The position numbers and the translations under genes are program-made. 64,000 nt of DNA. Origin: Cymbomonas tetramitiformis (lineage: Eukaryota > Chlorophyta > Pyramimonadophyceae > Pyramimonadales > Pyramimonadaceae). Below the pieces are notes generated by a model that saw only the letters and a list, made by a program, of their open reading frames with translations, had not been told where the DNA came from and ran no database searches. The stretch is from positions 94,986 to 158,985 of the forward strand of contig LGRX02025771.1 of NCBI GenBank assembly GCA_001247695.2, in the 5' to 3' direction. Position 1 is the stretch's first letter. The number at the start of each line of letters is the position of its first letter. Of the stretch, positions 58,301-64,000 are shown in pieces.

Positions 58301-61300
58301 GCGCCGTTGCCGTGTCTCTGGAGTTTGTTCACTTCTGCCCCCCGAGCTGCGCGAGCCGTCTCGTTTGTGTATGCTTATCCTTGCGACTCCTTTGGCACCC
58401 CGTAGCCACAGTAGACTGCACTATGTACCCACGCCGGGGATCAAAGGATTCAGCACACACTTCGGGACAATCATCCGGATTCTCCGGAGCTCACTCGTGA
58501 AGAATGGGACCCCCTAAGCTCTCGTTTGTGTGTGTGTGTGTGGTTGTGGTACCCTTCTGACGGGTACAGCCTCTTTGAGTGCGTCGGGGATTCGTCTACG
58601 GCTCGCTTTTTGGGAGTGTCTTGGATTCGTCTGACGCTAGCTCCCTCTCCGTGTACAGTGCTCATGGTTATTACACATGCCGGGGGACTTGTGTTCTTTG
58701 ACCTTGATATGAAGTACTGGCGGATCGCTGTGAACGGGGACGGCCGCCGGGTGGAAGTGGGTTTTGGGAGGCGGTTATCCCTGTGGTGCCATTCTGGCGG
58801 GCACTGCCTCTTGGAGAGCTCGGTAGATTCGGCTGTCGTGCTGCGAGGAGAGGCAGAAGGTGGTGAAGTACACCTTCTGTGTTTTCCCTTGAATTTTGTG
58901 GGGAGCACTTAGGTGCCCGCATGTTTCCTTTTTGACATGGGGTGTCCATGCTGTGTGGTGTGACTGCATTCATGACATAACCATGGACCAACAGGTCCCA
59001 TCCATCGACCGGGAGCCACTGGGGGGCATGCCAGCAGGGTCCGCTTACTCCGTAACCCAGAGACCAACAGTTGTTTGGCGACGATCCGTCACATCGTATC
59101 ATCTTTCCATGCTGCTTTGCATTTGGGTTGGGAATGTGTATGCGTTTGTGGTATCTTGTCACGGCCCCGCCCTGCTCTTGATTTGCTTTTCACATCCACT
59201 GGGATGATGATGGGCTGGCTTTTGTTGGCCGATCTCATGCCGTTCAGTGTGTGTGGTTGTGGCGACATCCGTCGACCGTGAGCCACTGGGGGGCATGCCA
59301 GCAGGGTCCGCTTACTCCGTAACCCTGGGACCAACAATTGTTGGGCGATGATCGGTCACATCGTATCATATTTCCATGCTGCTTTGCATCTGGGTTGGGA
59401 ATGTGTATGAGTTGGTGGCATCTTGTCACGGCCCCGCCCTGCTCCTGATTTGCTTCTCACATCCACTGGGATGATGGTGGGCTGGGTTTTGTCGGCTGAT
59501 CTCATGCCATTCAGTGTGTGGTTGTGGCGGTCCCTGCCTGGCGGGCAGTGCCTCTTCGGGGGAGTACCAGACTAGTCTGGAACTTGCTCTCCCAACTGTC
59601 TGGTACTTCATGGCTGGTTCACCTGCTGGGGGACTGGTGACGATGTGAGGTGCGGGCACCTCGTTGTGAATGGGGACGACCACTGGATGGATGTGGGTGC
59701 TGGGGTGTGGCTGTCGCTGTGGTACATACCTTTCTGGCGGGTGCTGCCTCTTGAGGAATAAATCAGACTAGTGCCATTCAATGTATACTACACGCATGCC
59801 ATTCAATGTATGGTATCTGGCGGGTGCTGCCTCTTGAGGAATGGAGCAGACTAGTCTGCTCTCTCTCTGCAAGGAGAGGCAGGTTGGGGTGGCCGCCTCA
59901 CTCTGTGTCCTCCCTTGATCTCTGCGAGGAGCGCCTCGGTACAAGCTTCTGGTTCATGCTTTCATGCAATTGATTTGCATTCATCGACCAACAGGTTCCA
60001 TCCATTCATCGACTGTAAAGACACCGGGGGGCATGCCGGCAGGATTCACTCACTCCGATACCCGGGATTCAGCACGCATTGAGTTGCGTGAAGTTGCGCA
60101 GTCTCGCGTGTTCGGCAGTGATTGGTACATACATACATCCATACATACATCCACCCATGCTGCTTTGCATTGGTTAAGAGGTGTGTGTGTCGGTGGTATC
60201 TTGGCACTGCCCTGCCGGCCTGACCGTTCCCGTAATGGGGACATGCAGGGGGCATGCAGGGGGCATGCCGTGAAGTGCTGGGGGCATACTCGGGGCATGG
60301 GGGCATACCGGGGCATGCTGTGAAGTGTTGGGGGTGCTGGGGGCATGTACTGGGGGCATACTGGGGGCATGCTGGGGGCATACCGGGGCATGTTGTGAAG
60401 TATTGGGGGCATGCTGGGGGCATGCTGGGGGCATGTTGTGAAGTGCTGGGGGCATGCTGGGGGCATGCAGTGAAGTGCTGGGGGCATACTGGGGGCATGC
60501 ATTTGCTGTGCTCGGACCCTTATCAGACTTAGCCTTAGTCATGGCCTTAACAGCCGCCACCTTGCTGAAGGCGCTGTGGAGCTGGAGTCCGGCTTCTTCT
60601 TTTTGCTGTCGGGATGTACGAGGGCCAGGTACCTGTAAATTACACTGCGAGTGTCAAGCATGGTAAATTTGGACAATGCATGAATGCATGTAATGTTCAG
60701 CGGTAAGATTGCATCTGCGGACGGATTTTCAACTTTGTGATAGCGGAGCTGATCAGCGGTTGCGGTGCCGCAGGCGGCGAGAGAGCGTGTGGCTGCGATG
60801 GAGGCAGAGGTGAAGGAGATGGAGCAGGCGCTTGCCCAGCAGTACCAAGCACGGGGTGTTGCGGAGGAGACCTCTTCCGCCTCGGAGCTCGAGGTGCAAA
60901 AGCTGGAGCAACAGCTGGAGCGCGCCACGGAGGAAGTGCAGCTGGCACGGGCGGAGGGGGGGGCGGTCGGGGCCAAAGCCGAGATGCTGGAGGCGTCCGT
61001 GCAAGCGCTGCGGCTGGAGCTTTCAGCTCATATCGAGGCGGAGCGCCTCGCACAACGGGCGGTCGGGGCCCTGGAGTCTCGACTCGAGGCGGAGGAGGCA
61101 AAGCGACATCAAGCAGAGGATGCGCTGACGGAGGGGCTAAAGAACGAGGCGCGGAAGCAAGCGGAGGCTCTGGAGGTGGCGGAGGAGGAAGTTGCCAAGG
61201 AGCGAGCCGCGCGGGCAGAGCTCGAGCAGGTGCATGCGGCGAGCACGACCTCGCAGAGGACCCTCCCTCCCGGTCCGTGGCACAGGTGTTGACGTGGCGC

Positions 61301-64000
61301 ATCGTCACAATGCGGATGCGGCCCTGTGGCTTTGGCGTGGACGCTCGGTGTCCGATATCCCAAAGCTCCCAAATGCCCCCTATAGCAGACAGCATCCCCC
61401 CAGCCACAGCCCGCCTGCCCTGTGATTTGCTTGCCCCGGTTTCGACTGGATCTGCTTGTCACAAGTGACGTGGACGCCGTGTTCCGGTTCCGGGAGGTCC
61501 AGCCAGTGAGTGAGTGAGTGAGTGTTTCGAGGGGCGCCGCCGAGTAACCGCAGGGTGGGCCTCTGTGTGGGGAAGGCGCGGCGCTTGTTGTTACTGGGCC
61601 CAGAACTGAGGGCACGGGTGCTTGGGGATGACCGCCGCAGGAGGCGCGGCGGATTGAGGAGCTCCGTCAGCGAGTCGAGGCGGAGGCAACGGAGGAGAAG
61701 CTGGTGGGGCAGTGCCTGGAGGCCACGCTCCGGGAGGAGACCGCCTTGAGGGCAGCTGCGGCTGAGCAGGTGGCTAGGCAGCAGGCGGAGGTGGAGCAGA
61801 TAAAGGGGAAGCTGGACGCAGCGCAGACGGAGCGTGATGCGGCGGAGGCGGAGCTCGCGGAGCTACGGGCCGCGCGCGAGCTGGCAGACGGGGAACTCAA
61901 GGCGCGATCTGAGGAGCTCCAGGCCTCGCAGGAGGCGCTGACTCGGACGCAGCGGGAAGCGGAGGAAGCTGCGGGGCGCCTGGAGAGCCAGCTGGCGGCA
62001 AGTCACGAGGAGGGAGTGCAGCTCAGAACGGAGCTGGAGGAGGCGAAGCACTCCACGGAAGAGCTGGAGGTAGAGCTGGTGGAGGCTGCGGACTCGATGC
62101 AGCAGTTGCGGGTGAAGCTGGAGGAGAGCCGGGAGATGTGCCACCTTCTGGAGGAGAACTTCGTGGAGGAGGGTCGGCGCGCCGAGCAGCTCGAGACGGA
62201 GGTGAACGAGAAAGACGTGGCGTGCGAGGAAGCTGCAATGCAGGTGATGTGGCATCAGGCTTTGTGTGTAATCTGAAGCACCAACGCGGACAACCGGAGT
62301 TTCCAGGCGCTAGGTGCCGGACTTGGCTCGCCGGATACGGGGGCGGCCAGGCATGACCCTTCGACAGATCGATCATTGTCGGCAATTTTCCGGCCTACGC
62401 CTCGAGCGGGAGAGCCCTCAGAAAGCCGCGTGGTCCGGGCATTCTGCGGCTCGGTGAGTGAGGAAGTTGGGCGAGTGCGCAGGAGCCTCTTCCTTCGGGT
62501 TTTTTTTTTTAATTCCACCAGAACGGCCGAGATCCTGTCTGCCAGAGATCGGCTTTATCCCCGCACTCGGCGCTTCCTGACGCGCCGATGAGTGCCGGCT
62601 GCGTCGCCACAAGCTCTCGGCTGCTTCAGCGCTCTTGACGCCCTGCTCGGTTGGGGCGTGTGCAGATGGAGGAGCACATCTCACGGAGAAGCCGGCTCGA
62701 GATGGAGCTGGCCGCTGCTCGTGAGCTCGCCGCTCGTCACGAGGAAGAGTCAAAGCAGGCGGCTGCGCAATCCGCAGAGTTGCAGCAGGGGATCGTGAAG
62801 CGGGAGGGGGACGCGCAGCAGATGCGGGAGGAGCTCAGAGAACGGCTGGGCGAGATGAAGCGACTCGAAGAAGAGCTGGCTGCAAGTAAGGAGGCCAGCG
62901 CGACGCTGGAAGGGTGTGCAGAGGAATGTGCAGGGATCAAGGCGGAGCTGAAGACCGAGACCGGCCGAAGCACATGGCTGGAGGCGGGGCTGGCGGAGGC
63001 CCGAGACCGGAGCGCGCAGCTTGAGGCTTCGCTCACGGAGATGGCGGACGATTGCGCACAGGTGCGGACCCCCCTCCGGCATCCCTCAGGGCGCCCCAAT
63101 GCTCTCTCCGTCCCCTTCCCCCCGCTCGCCCCAGGTCAGTATCCTCCATTGCCTGTTGCACCTGAGGGCTCGCCATGCACAACAGCTGGGGGCGCCATGC
63201 ACAACAGCTGGGGGCGCCATGCACAACAGCTGGGGGCGCCATGCACAACAGCTGGAGTGTGAGAGGGCCATGCTGCCGCCTCCCGCTAGTTGCAGCGCCC
63301 CGTCCACCCTGGCCTTGAGTCCCTCCGCGCAGCAGGTTGCTCCGGATGACCCCCACGAGTGAGGGCGCCTTGCTTCCTGGGGTCCACCCAGCTCCGCCCT
63401 GCTTGGAGGACCGAGGCCGGCTGGCAGATGCTGGCACCGGCAGCGCCCATCTGGCGGTGGCCACGCCTGTAGTCAAGGCATGCCTGCGTGACGTGCCTGC
63501 TGCATCGGACACGGCTCTGAGACAAAGCAGCGCTGGCAAGCGTCCATTCACCTTTGGCTCGGGTACTCGAGCGACTCCCATCTGTGCTTTCCTCCAGTGG
63601 CAGGTCTCTCTCCCCATCCCTTGGAGGGTTCAGCGTGGCTAGAGTCAAGGCGGTGGTGGGGGAGGGGGCTCTGGCGGCGGTGCAGCTCGAGGCCGAGCTG
63701 CTTAAGAAGTGCAATCGCTGCCAGCAGCTGGAGGAGGAGGCCGTCGAGCGTCAGGAGAAAGGGTCGGCGCTGGAGGAGGAGGCGGAGGTGAAGGTTGGGG
63801 AGATGCGCGAGATGCTGGAGATGCGGCTGGCGGAGTCGCGGAGCTTGGAGCAGCAGCTGGCGGCCAAGACGGAGGACTGGATGCAGCTGGAGCGTCTCAT
63901 GGACGAGAAGTCGGAGAGGTGCCAGCAGCTGCAGAGCAGCCTGGCGGCGAAGAGCGACCGGTGCATCGAGCTGGAGGGTGACCTGGCAAGCACCAGCGCG
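34360..64000 (+). CDS. giant coiled-coil protein gene, at least 26 exons, continues past the window
   Basis: Exons: 34360-34452, 34603-34639, 34950-35074, 35250-35336, 35973-36269, 36625-36792, 36936-37012, 37444-37497, 38275-38464, 38821-39186, 39876-40163 (or to 40274), 49487-49723, 49861-50118, 50309-50575, 50763-50921, 51429-51818, 52402-52809, 53569-53814, 55362-55769, 56002-56148, 56496-56843, 57120-57359, 60774-61229, 61641-62243, 62666-63061, 63686-64000 onward. Phases close throughout; 22 of 25 introns are phase 0. The start (MDSSLGKAPVRRAWNKHH) is basic, then an acidic/Ser linker (FEDDDDMSTSSRASK), a Pro/Thr patch (SPCTPKTPLSREEE) resembling proline-directed phosphorylation sites, then nearly unbroken Glu/Ala/Arg/Leu-rich heptad-like sequence: about 2,220 residues here. 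No motor, GRIP or membrane segment is seen. A structural role (centrosome/basal body, Golgi tether or cytoskeleton) is a guess. The fifth exon may start upstream of 35973. Exons ending at 40163 and 50575 lack a good GT donor. Confidence 0.88.
36778..36900 (+). repeat. 60-nt duplication copying an exon end and its donor
   Basis: GAGGCCCTCGAGGTGGGCTC through GAGGGACCTAC is repeated once in tandem. The first copy contains the true donor (exon end 36792, GAG then GTGGGC). In the second copy the junction reads CTCGTAGTGGGC, so the donor-like site is changed. Confidence 0.93.
37085..37325 (+). repeat. 46-nt minisatellite in an intron of the coiled-coil gene
   Basis: About five copies of CCCGCGGCCTTCGCGCCACC plus CTGTTGTAAGATGCGAGTGA plus CACATG, in the intron 37013-37443. 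Minus frames with SLASYNRVARRPRACV repeats are by-products. Confidence 0.92.
37830..38012 (+). repeat. 37-38-nt minisatellite in an intron of the coiled-coil gene
   Basis: Five copies of AGTTACATTCTTAGGGGATG plus ACAGCATTCCAGGTTCCT, in the intron 37498-38274. Confidence 0.92.
39305..39410 (-). repeat. dispersed repeat, copy in reverse orientation
   Basis: This block, rich in GATCCCCGGCATGGGTAGAT and GGGGTGCCAAAGGATTCGCA, is the reverse complement (about 90% by eye) of blocks at about 58090-58200 and 58370-58475. All copies lie in introns of the coiled-coil gene. CA/TG microsatellites flank this copy. Confidence 0.8.
39745..39880 (+). repeat. about 33-nt minisatellite built on a splice acceptor
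   Basis: Four copies of CAGGCTGACATTG followed by CCTGAGGGCTGCCGGGG or ACGAGGGCTGCCGGGGGG. Each unit starts with CAG then GC, and the array ends exactly at the true acceptor CAG before GCACGCGATC (exon start 39876). Confidence 0.88.
40264..40920 (+). repeat. 29-nt minisatellite, left part, at the end of a coiled-coil exon
   Basis: About 25 copies of GTGGAGAAGGCAGTGGGGAT plus GGCCGTGGG with single-base variants and deletions. The first copy directly follows CCCCAG at 40274, a possible donor of the preceding exon. More copies lie at 49208-49275, on the far side of the retrotransposon. Long frames on both strands here (GWRRQWGWPWGGEG-type and HCLLHPTAIPTAFSTP-type) are by-products. Confidence 0.93.
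41061..43481 (-). CDS. reverse transcriptase plus restriction-like endonuclease part of the retrotransposon ORF
   Basis: This 806-codon frame starts inside a minisatellite (QAAPLELEEAAVEAEC), so its apparent Met is an artefact; it is the C-terminal part of a larger ORF. RT signatures: KPGGGVRPIACGESLRRLASK, LALDCKNAFNTVKRG (motif A Asp), GAQQGDPLGPFFTAVAL and YLDDIHIIG (catalytic YxDD, 42726-42737). The C-terminus has CACGEVVDEFGYHYLAC (C-x-C...H-x3-C knuckle, about 41603-41653), then WRPDITVLNF and LVIDVAVGF, the PD-(D/E)xK-like endonuclease core that would nick the target and prime reverse transcription. The stop follows LEDYPQ at 41061. Confidence 0.92.
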   Translation of the reverse strand: MQAAPLELEEAAVEAECRRLPVVSGPGCSQLRFEHIGVIFGGGDGLPAIKHACEQFVGDRVPAGVLPWIMGARLVALLKPGGGVRPIACGESLRRLASKVVCRQMRTRWATYFSAPPREGAASSAAQLGVGVPGGAEVCVHTVQALLGADPTWSDLALDCKNAFNTVKRGVIYKEVSDNFPELLGMAESSFRHQARLGWQGADGRFRWVESAEGAQQGDPLGPFFTAVALQPALQATLDEHPGVFIMAYLDDIHIIGPPDKARAAYGTIVPLLRAAGLELNVSKSTVYSPAGPCPEFADVVDGVGAPMPGSETPLGWVKVLGIPVGSDQWVADKCVEMAFAARAVLPKLARLDDPQVQLLQLLLLRFCAHPRFMHLVRGVPPHLLMRGALAHDIGIQECLQEVAGSPYPLGEEAVALSQLPTRWGGLGLSSAQRLAPAGWLGSWAQVWGRMVVLFPAVRDMLPHLGAPEGSEAGEHPLAAGMVAAMGDVCGARARVVEALGAGHPVPESLRVPEEAPVWGGFGSSQPTRQKELTNYQHGSDWLRLFDGANSSVRARLLSLSRDGATAHLNALPHEGGFRMRPTAAVIALCLQLGASIPLVREISAVGTGRCACGEVVDEFGYHYLACNRRGMFTYRHDAVQDVLYEMLCKVFDPASVKRTHVYHRSYSPHWRPDITVLNFDGRGRHLVIDVAVGFPCAQTHVDGAARVPLHTAAVLERQKAYTYGDISPHRLVAFAVEAFGGLGEQAKQLLRDCARRRQDRLGPEMASATWSTPTFESYWEQRIMVALQGAQAFGLHGRALEDYPQ
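43417..43905 (-). repeat. 47-nt minisatellite inside the retrotransposon ORF
   Basis: About nine to ten copies, several degenerate, of CAACGGGGCAGCCTGCACTC plus AGCCTCGACTGCCGCCTCCT plus CAAGCTC (+ strand). The exact period is 47 (copies start at 43464, 43511 and 43558). Since 47 is not a multiple of 3, each copy shifts the frame. Both the upstream and downstream ORF parts enter the array through the same residues, QAAPLELEEAAVEAEC, so one ancestral unit would have joined them. Confidence 0.93.
43728..45905 (-). CDS. N-terminal zinc-finger part of the retrotransposon ORF (RING-like plus two C2H2 fingers)
   Basis: This is the frame to the right of the minisatellite, open back to the assembly gap. 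From the gap leftward: a basic/aromatic segment GHRLRFVYQDGPRVATVTEY with VIQWDDSVGNFEDIDL, recalling Tudor/Agenet-type barrels; a linker; a RING-type cluster (44978-45107) CYICGQDWEP...WPCCRHPCTHQIC...CGLCRTS; C2H2 finger 1 FRCPVCTARVHPNPVRMSRH (about 44615-44712); C2H2 finger 2 CPRCEVAYASGAPLTSHHST (about 44520-44590); then a conserved pre-RT region (DFWRLLGLAPRLLLGSIPEA). C2H2 fingers before the RT are usual for R2/NeSL-type elements and bind target DNA; the RING is not. The frame ends in the 47-nt array. Confidence 0.85.
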   Translation of the reverse strand, partial: GHRLRFVYQDGPRVATVTEYRPRRCRHVIQWDDSVGNFEDIDLSNSRVPIEFLSGDGAQVLWRHVRAASRRRLADPGGPGRRAGDVPRAARTLAVEACDAPVVESEAVVEESGTPGGGFALLEASALEALLRGEAGGAGASFHSESVLSRDLSADEVDGISQHLHPPEVVRYHEGRWYLAMMLDGDSFVLGAGLVQGSMVTLTLRAAWDAMREARALLGGNVHGPLPAHNVVVEELAQAPSGLSASEAVTALTAFRVQGPEELGDECYICGQDWEPGQGAVRWPCCRHPCTHQICGARWLLQHDSCGLCRTSLGEAMRSNRAAQADLAARRAARTGWGPEVVGEGAAVMGAGGRSGNIPVRPLGVMSPAPVVVASRRAGRRRAAEYDGDPPPGEDEPAFRCPVCTARVHPNPVRMSRHLRQHHEPDDYALTDLSAFGCAACPRCEVAYASGAPLTSHHSTCTSVVEAGEDAGREAGPGVAGRAGGTPGASRGRRPGVKIPADPVIPDASWDWLRGMDLAEVFACPLTTARHVPKRARNHFAEAMRWVMRSLGSGDEDFWRLLGLAPRLLLGSIPEARKKSLPAEVVRERVRRFLASDWEELYRVSVPSAPAWPGRASEERAFADVVSLVKEGQLSKAVRRLDPGALAPLVEETLEALRDLHPAGDGLPGRVQAAPLELEEAAVEAECKSCLELEEAGASRLSRPPLLVGAEEAASRGRVQSPAGA
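45906..46443. other. assembly gap (538 N)
   Basis: A run of N interrupts the retrotransposon ORF. The frames on its two sides do not agree at the stated gap length, so the true gap size is probably different. Confidence 1.
46444..47875 (-). CDS. low-complexity N-terminal region of the retrotransposon ORF (partial)
   Basis: The minus frame opens with MTMSSDYEGNRANEGFVYSV (ATG at 47875) and runs about 477 codons to the gap. It is rich in Gly, Ala, Arg and Ser (RRSGRQAERRQAAERRGRSA), strongly basic and probably disordered. It most likely is the N-terminus of the same polyprotein as the zinc-finger/RT part, serving as a nucleic-acid-binding segment. Because of the gap, continuity cannot be shown; a separate ORF1 is the alternative. 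Plus-strand frames across it are GC-rich shadows. Confidence 0.5.
47876..49205 (-). other. 5' untranslated region of the retrotransposon
   Basis: This stretch lies upstream of the element's first ATG and ends where the host minisatellite resumes. It has no coding sequence I believe; the 235- and 210-codon plus frames at 48232-48939 are low-complexity. It contains two tandem similar blocks near the 5' end. Confidence 0.5.
48895..49092 (-). repeat. two similar blocks at the retrotransposon 5' end
   Basis: A block around CACCGGAGGAAACCCTCAAC...TAGCGCCCACACAG (about 48895-48958) recurs as CACCGGAGGTTGCCCTCAGT...AAGCGCCCACGCAG (about 49030-49090), offset about 137 nt. Tandem 5' monomers are known promoter units in some non-LTR elements, so these could be promoter copies. 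Confidence 0.7.
49208..49275 (+). repeat. 29-nt minisatellite, right part
   Basis: Two to three copies of GTGGAGAAGGCAGTGGGGAT plus GGCCGTGGG resume right after the C-run at the retrotransposon edge. They continue the array at 40264-40920. Confidence 0.93.
54055..54205 (-). repeat. 38-nt tandem repeat, four copies
   Basis: Units of GAGGGCGTTTCACGAGAGGC plus AGGCGATGGATGAGAGCTAG. Read on the minus strand, the first unit is the end of the methyltransferase-like ORF and the copies extend past its stop. Confidence 0.93.
54143..54739 (-). CDS. methyltransferase-like ORF nested antisense in an intron (possibly broken)
   Basis: The minus frame of 198 codons lies in the coiled-coil intron 53815-55361. 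FRDIGSGKHTTSKYLKKK followed by DVVSVDKEAARKADACLGLL resembles motif I (GxGxG-like loop) and the acidic second-strand motif of Rossmann-fold SAM-dependent methyltransferases. The first 60 residues look like out-of-frame or repeat sequence (SPSWKHRACGAPSPG), so the real start is probably near MIATTRARLSSILKV (about 54610). Part of that N-terminus is copied inverted at 55128-55190. The size is small for a complete enzyme, so it may be a transposon cargo remnant. Confidence 0.4.
   Translation of the reverse strand: MHSPSWKHRACGAPSPGPCQWPQCTSPKQHTPRGIFPGLPQSMIATTRARLSSILKVARRPGVTIAPTKGEMHRVCEEVDLLKLGTDFRDIGSGKHTTSKYLKKKIPGIDVVSVDKEAARKADACLGLLDTAACRQAGVYSHQVILSSPEWKLTSCFLLNVAADYLTNATESRGAFFDSLVKRPPSSHPSPASRETPS
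54541..55195. repeat. about 60-nt inverted repeat spanning 650 bp
   Basis: GGTGACACCAGGCCTACGCG through GGAGAGCCGGGCGCGAGTCG at 54547-54605 is matched in reverse at about 55128-55187 with three or four differences. Between the arms lie AT-rich DNA and a (TA)n run at about 54873-54895. The arms overlap the start of the methyltransferase-like ORF. Confidence 0.85.
56218..56312 (+). repeat. short tandem repeat, two to three copies, about 45 nt
   Basis: GGCATCAGTCACAACACCCC plus TACCCCGAATAGGCCGCC repeats with small changes in the intron 56149-56495. Confidence 0.85.
57325..57800 (+). repeat. 35-nt minisatellite copying an exon end and its donor
   Basis: About 13 copies, some truncated, of CAAGCACGCCGCCCAGGCCG plus AGGCGCAGGTGGGCC. 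The first copy is the end of exon 57120-57359 with its real donor (GCGCAG then GTGGGT). Later copies place further CAG/GTGGGC donor-like junctions in the intron. Two copies read GCAGGGGGG and lack GT. Confidence 0.95.
58090..58480 (+). repeat. dispersed repeat, two direct copies
   Basis: Blocks with CACTATGTACCCACGCCGGG and ATCAAAGGATTCAGCAC occur at about 58100-58250 and 58370-58515, including the following CTCCGGAGCTC...GAATGGGACCCCCTAAG. A third, inverted copy lies at 39305-39410. Confidence 0.88.
58975..59540 (+). repeat. about 280-nt tandem duplication
   Basis: GGGAGCCACTGGGGGGCATG through TTTGGGTTGGGAATGTGTAT and on to CATCCACTGGGATGATG occurs at about 59018-59235 and again at about 59279-59500. 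A partial third copy (GGGGGGCATGCCGGCAGGAT) lies near 60025. All lie in the 3.4-kb intron 57360-60773. Confidence 0.88.
60235..60505 (+). repeat. GGGGGCATGC-rich minisatellite
   Basis: Units GGGGGCATGCT and GTGAAGTGCT alternate irregularly across about 270 nt in the intron before exon 60774-61229. Frames in all registers are by-products. Confidence 0.93.
63170..63258 (+). repeat. 22-nt tandem repeat, four copies
   Basis: GCCATGCACAACAGCTGGGG plus GC repeats with period 22 in the intron 63062-63685. Confidence 0.95.

Noticed and set aside
60235..60505. Frames made of PSMPPACPQHFTACP repeats as a protein gene
   Set aside because: Open in several registers only because of the GGGGGCATGC repeat; it lies in an intron.

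Overview
The window is nuclear DNA from a eukaryote, most likely a green alga (a prasinophyte-like chlorophyte such as Cymbomonas is my guess, not proven). The reasons are: spliceosomal GT-AG introns in every conserved gene, a plastid-type ribose-5-phosphate isomerase with a transit-peptide-like leader, GC-rich exons in AT-richer intergenic DNA, very many minisatellites, and an RLE-type non-LTR retrotransposon. No bacterial operon structure, rRNA or convincing functional tRNA was seen.

Layout. 0.1-0.8 kb is a minisatellite and 0.8-4.0 kb shows no gene. 4.0-8.06 kb is an 8-exon secreted serine hydrolase (beta-lactamase fold) on the + strand, whose stop codon lies in the first unit of a 46-nt minisatellite (8.04-8.85 kb). 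9.09-11.89 kb is a large GH31 glycosidase exon with a C-terminal ricin-type lectin domain. 13.98-18.21 kb (- strand) is an unrecognised multi-exon gene whose long last exon holds two in-frame minisatellites. 19.0-19.9 kb is an acidic ORF. 20-24 kb holds transposon and tRNA-like debris. 24.3-26.7 kb is ribose-5-phosphate isomerase A. 26.7-30.9 kb shows no gene. 30.88-33.73 kb (- strand) is a 9-exon RNase H2 subunit B gene, reconstructed here from very short exons whose splice phases all match. 34.36 kb to the window end is one giant + strand coiled-coil gene: at least 26 exons, about 2,220 residues so far, 22 of 25 introns in phase 0, running off the right edge.

The giant gene has an antisense retrotransposon (about 40.92-49.2 kb, with a 538-N assembly gap) in one intron. 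It split a 29-nt intronic minisatellite, leaving copies on both sides. The element encodes C2H2 fingers, an unusual RING-type finger, a reverse transcriptase (YLDD) and a restriction-like endonuclease. It carries its own 47-nt minisatellite inside the ORF, and because 47 is not a multiple of 3 that array breaks the reading frame.

The main pattern of the window is that minisatellites repeatedly begin exactly at an exon border. Some copy a splice donor (36.79, 40.27, 57.36 kb), some an acceptor (30.95, 39.88 kb) and some the end of an ORF (8.06, 54.15 kb), so introns fill with decoy splice sites. The genes show no obvious shared pathway. The two secreted-type hydrolases (serine hydrolase, GH31) lie in tandem. 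RNase H2B and the coiled-coil gene are head to head across 634 bp that contain a pentanucleotide microsatellite.
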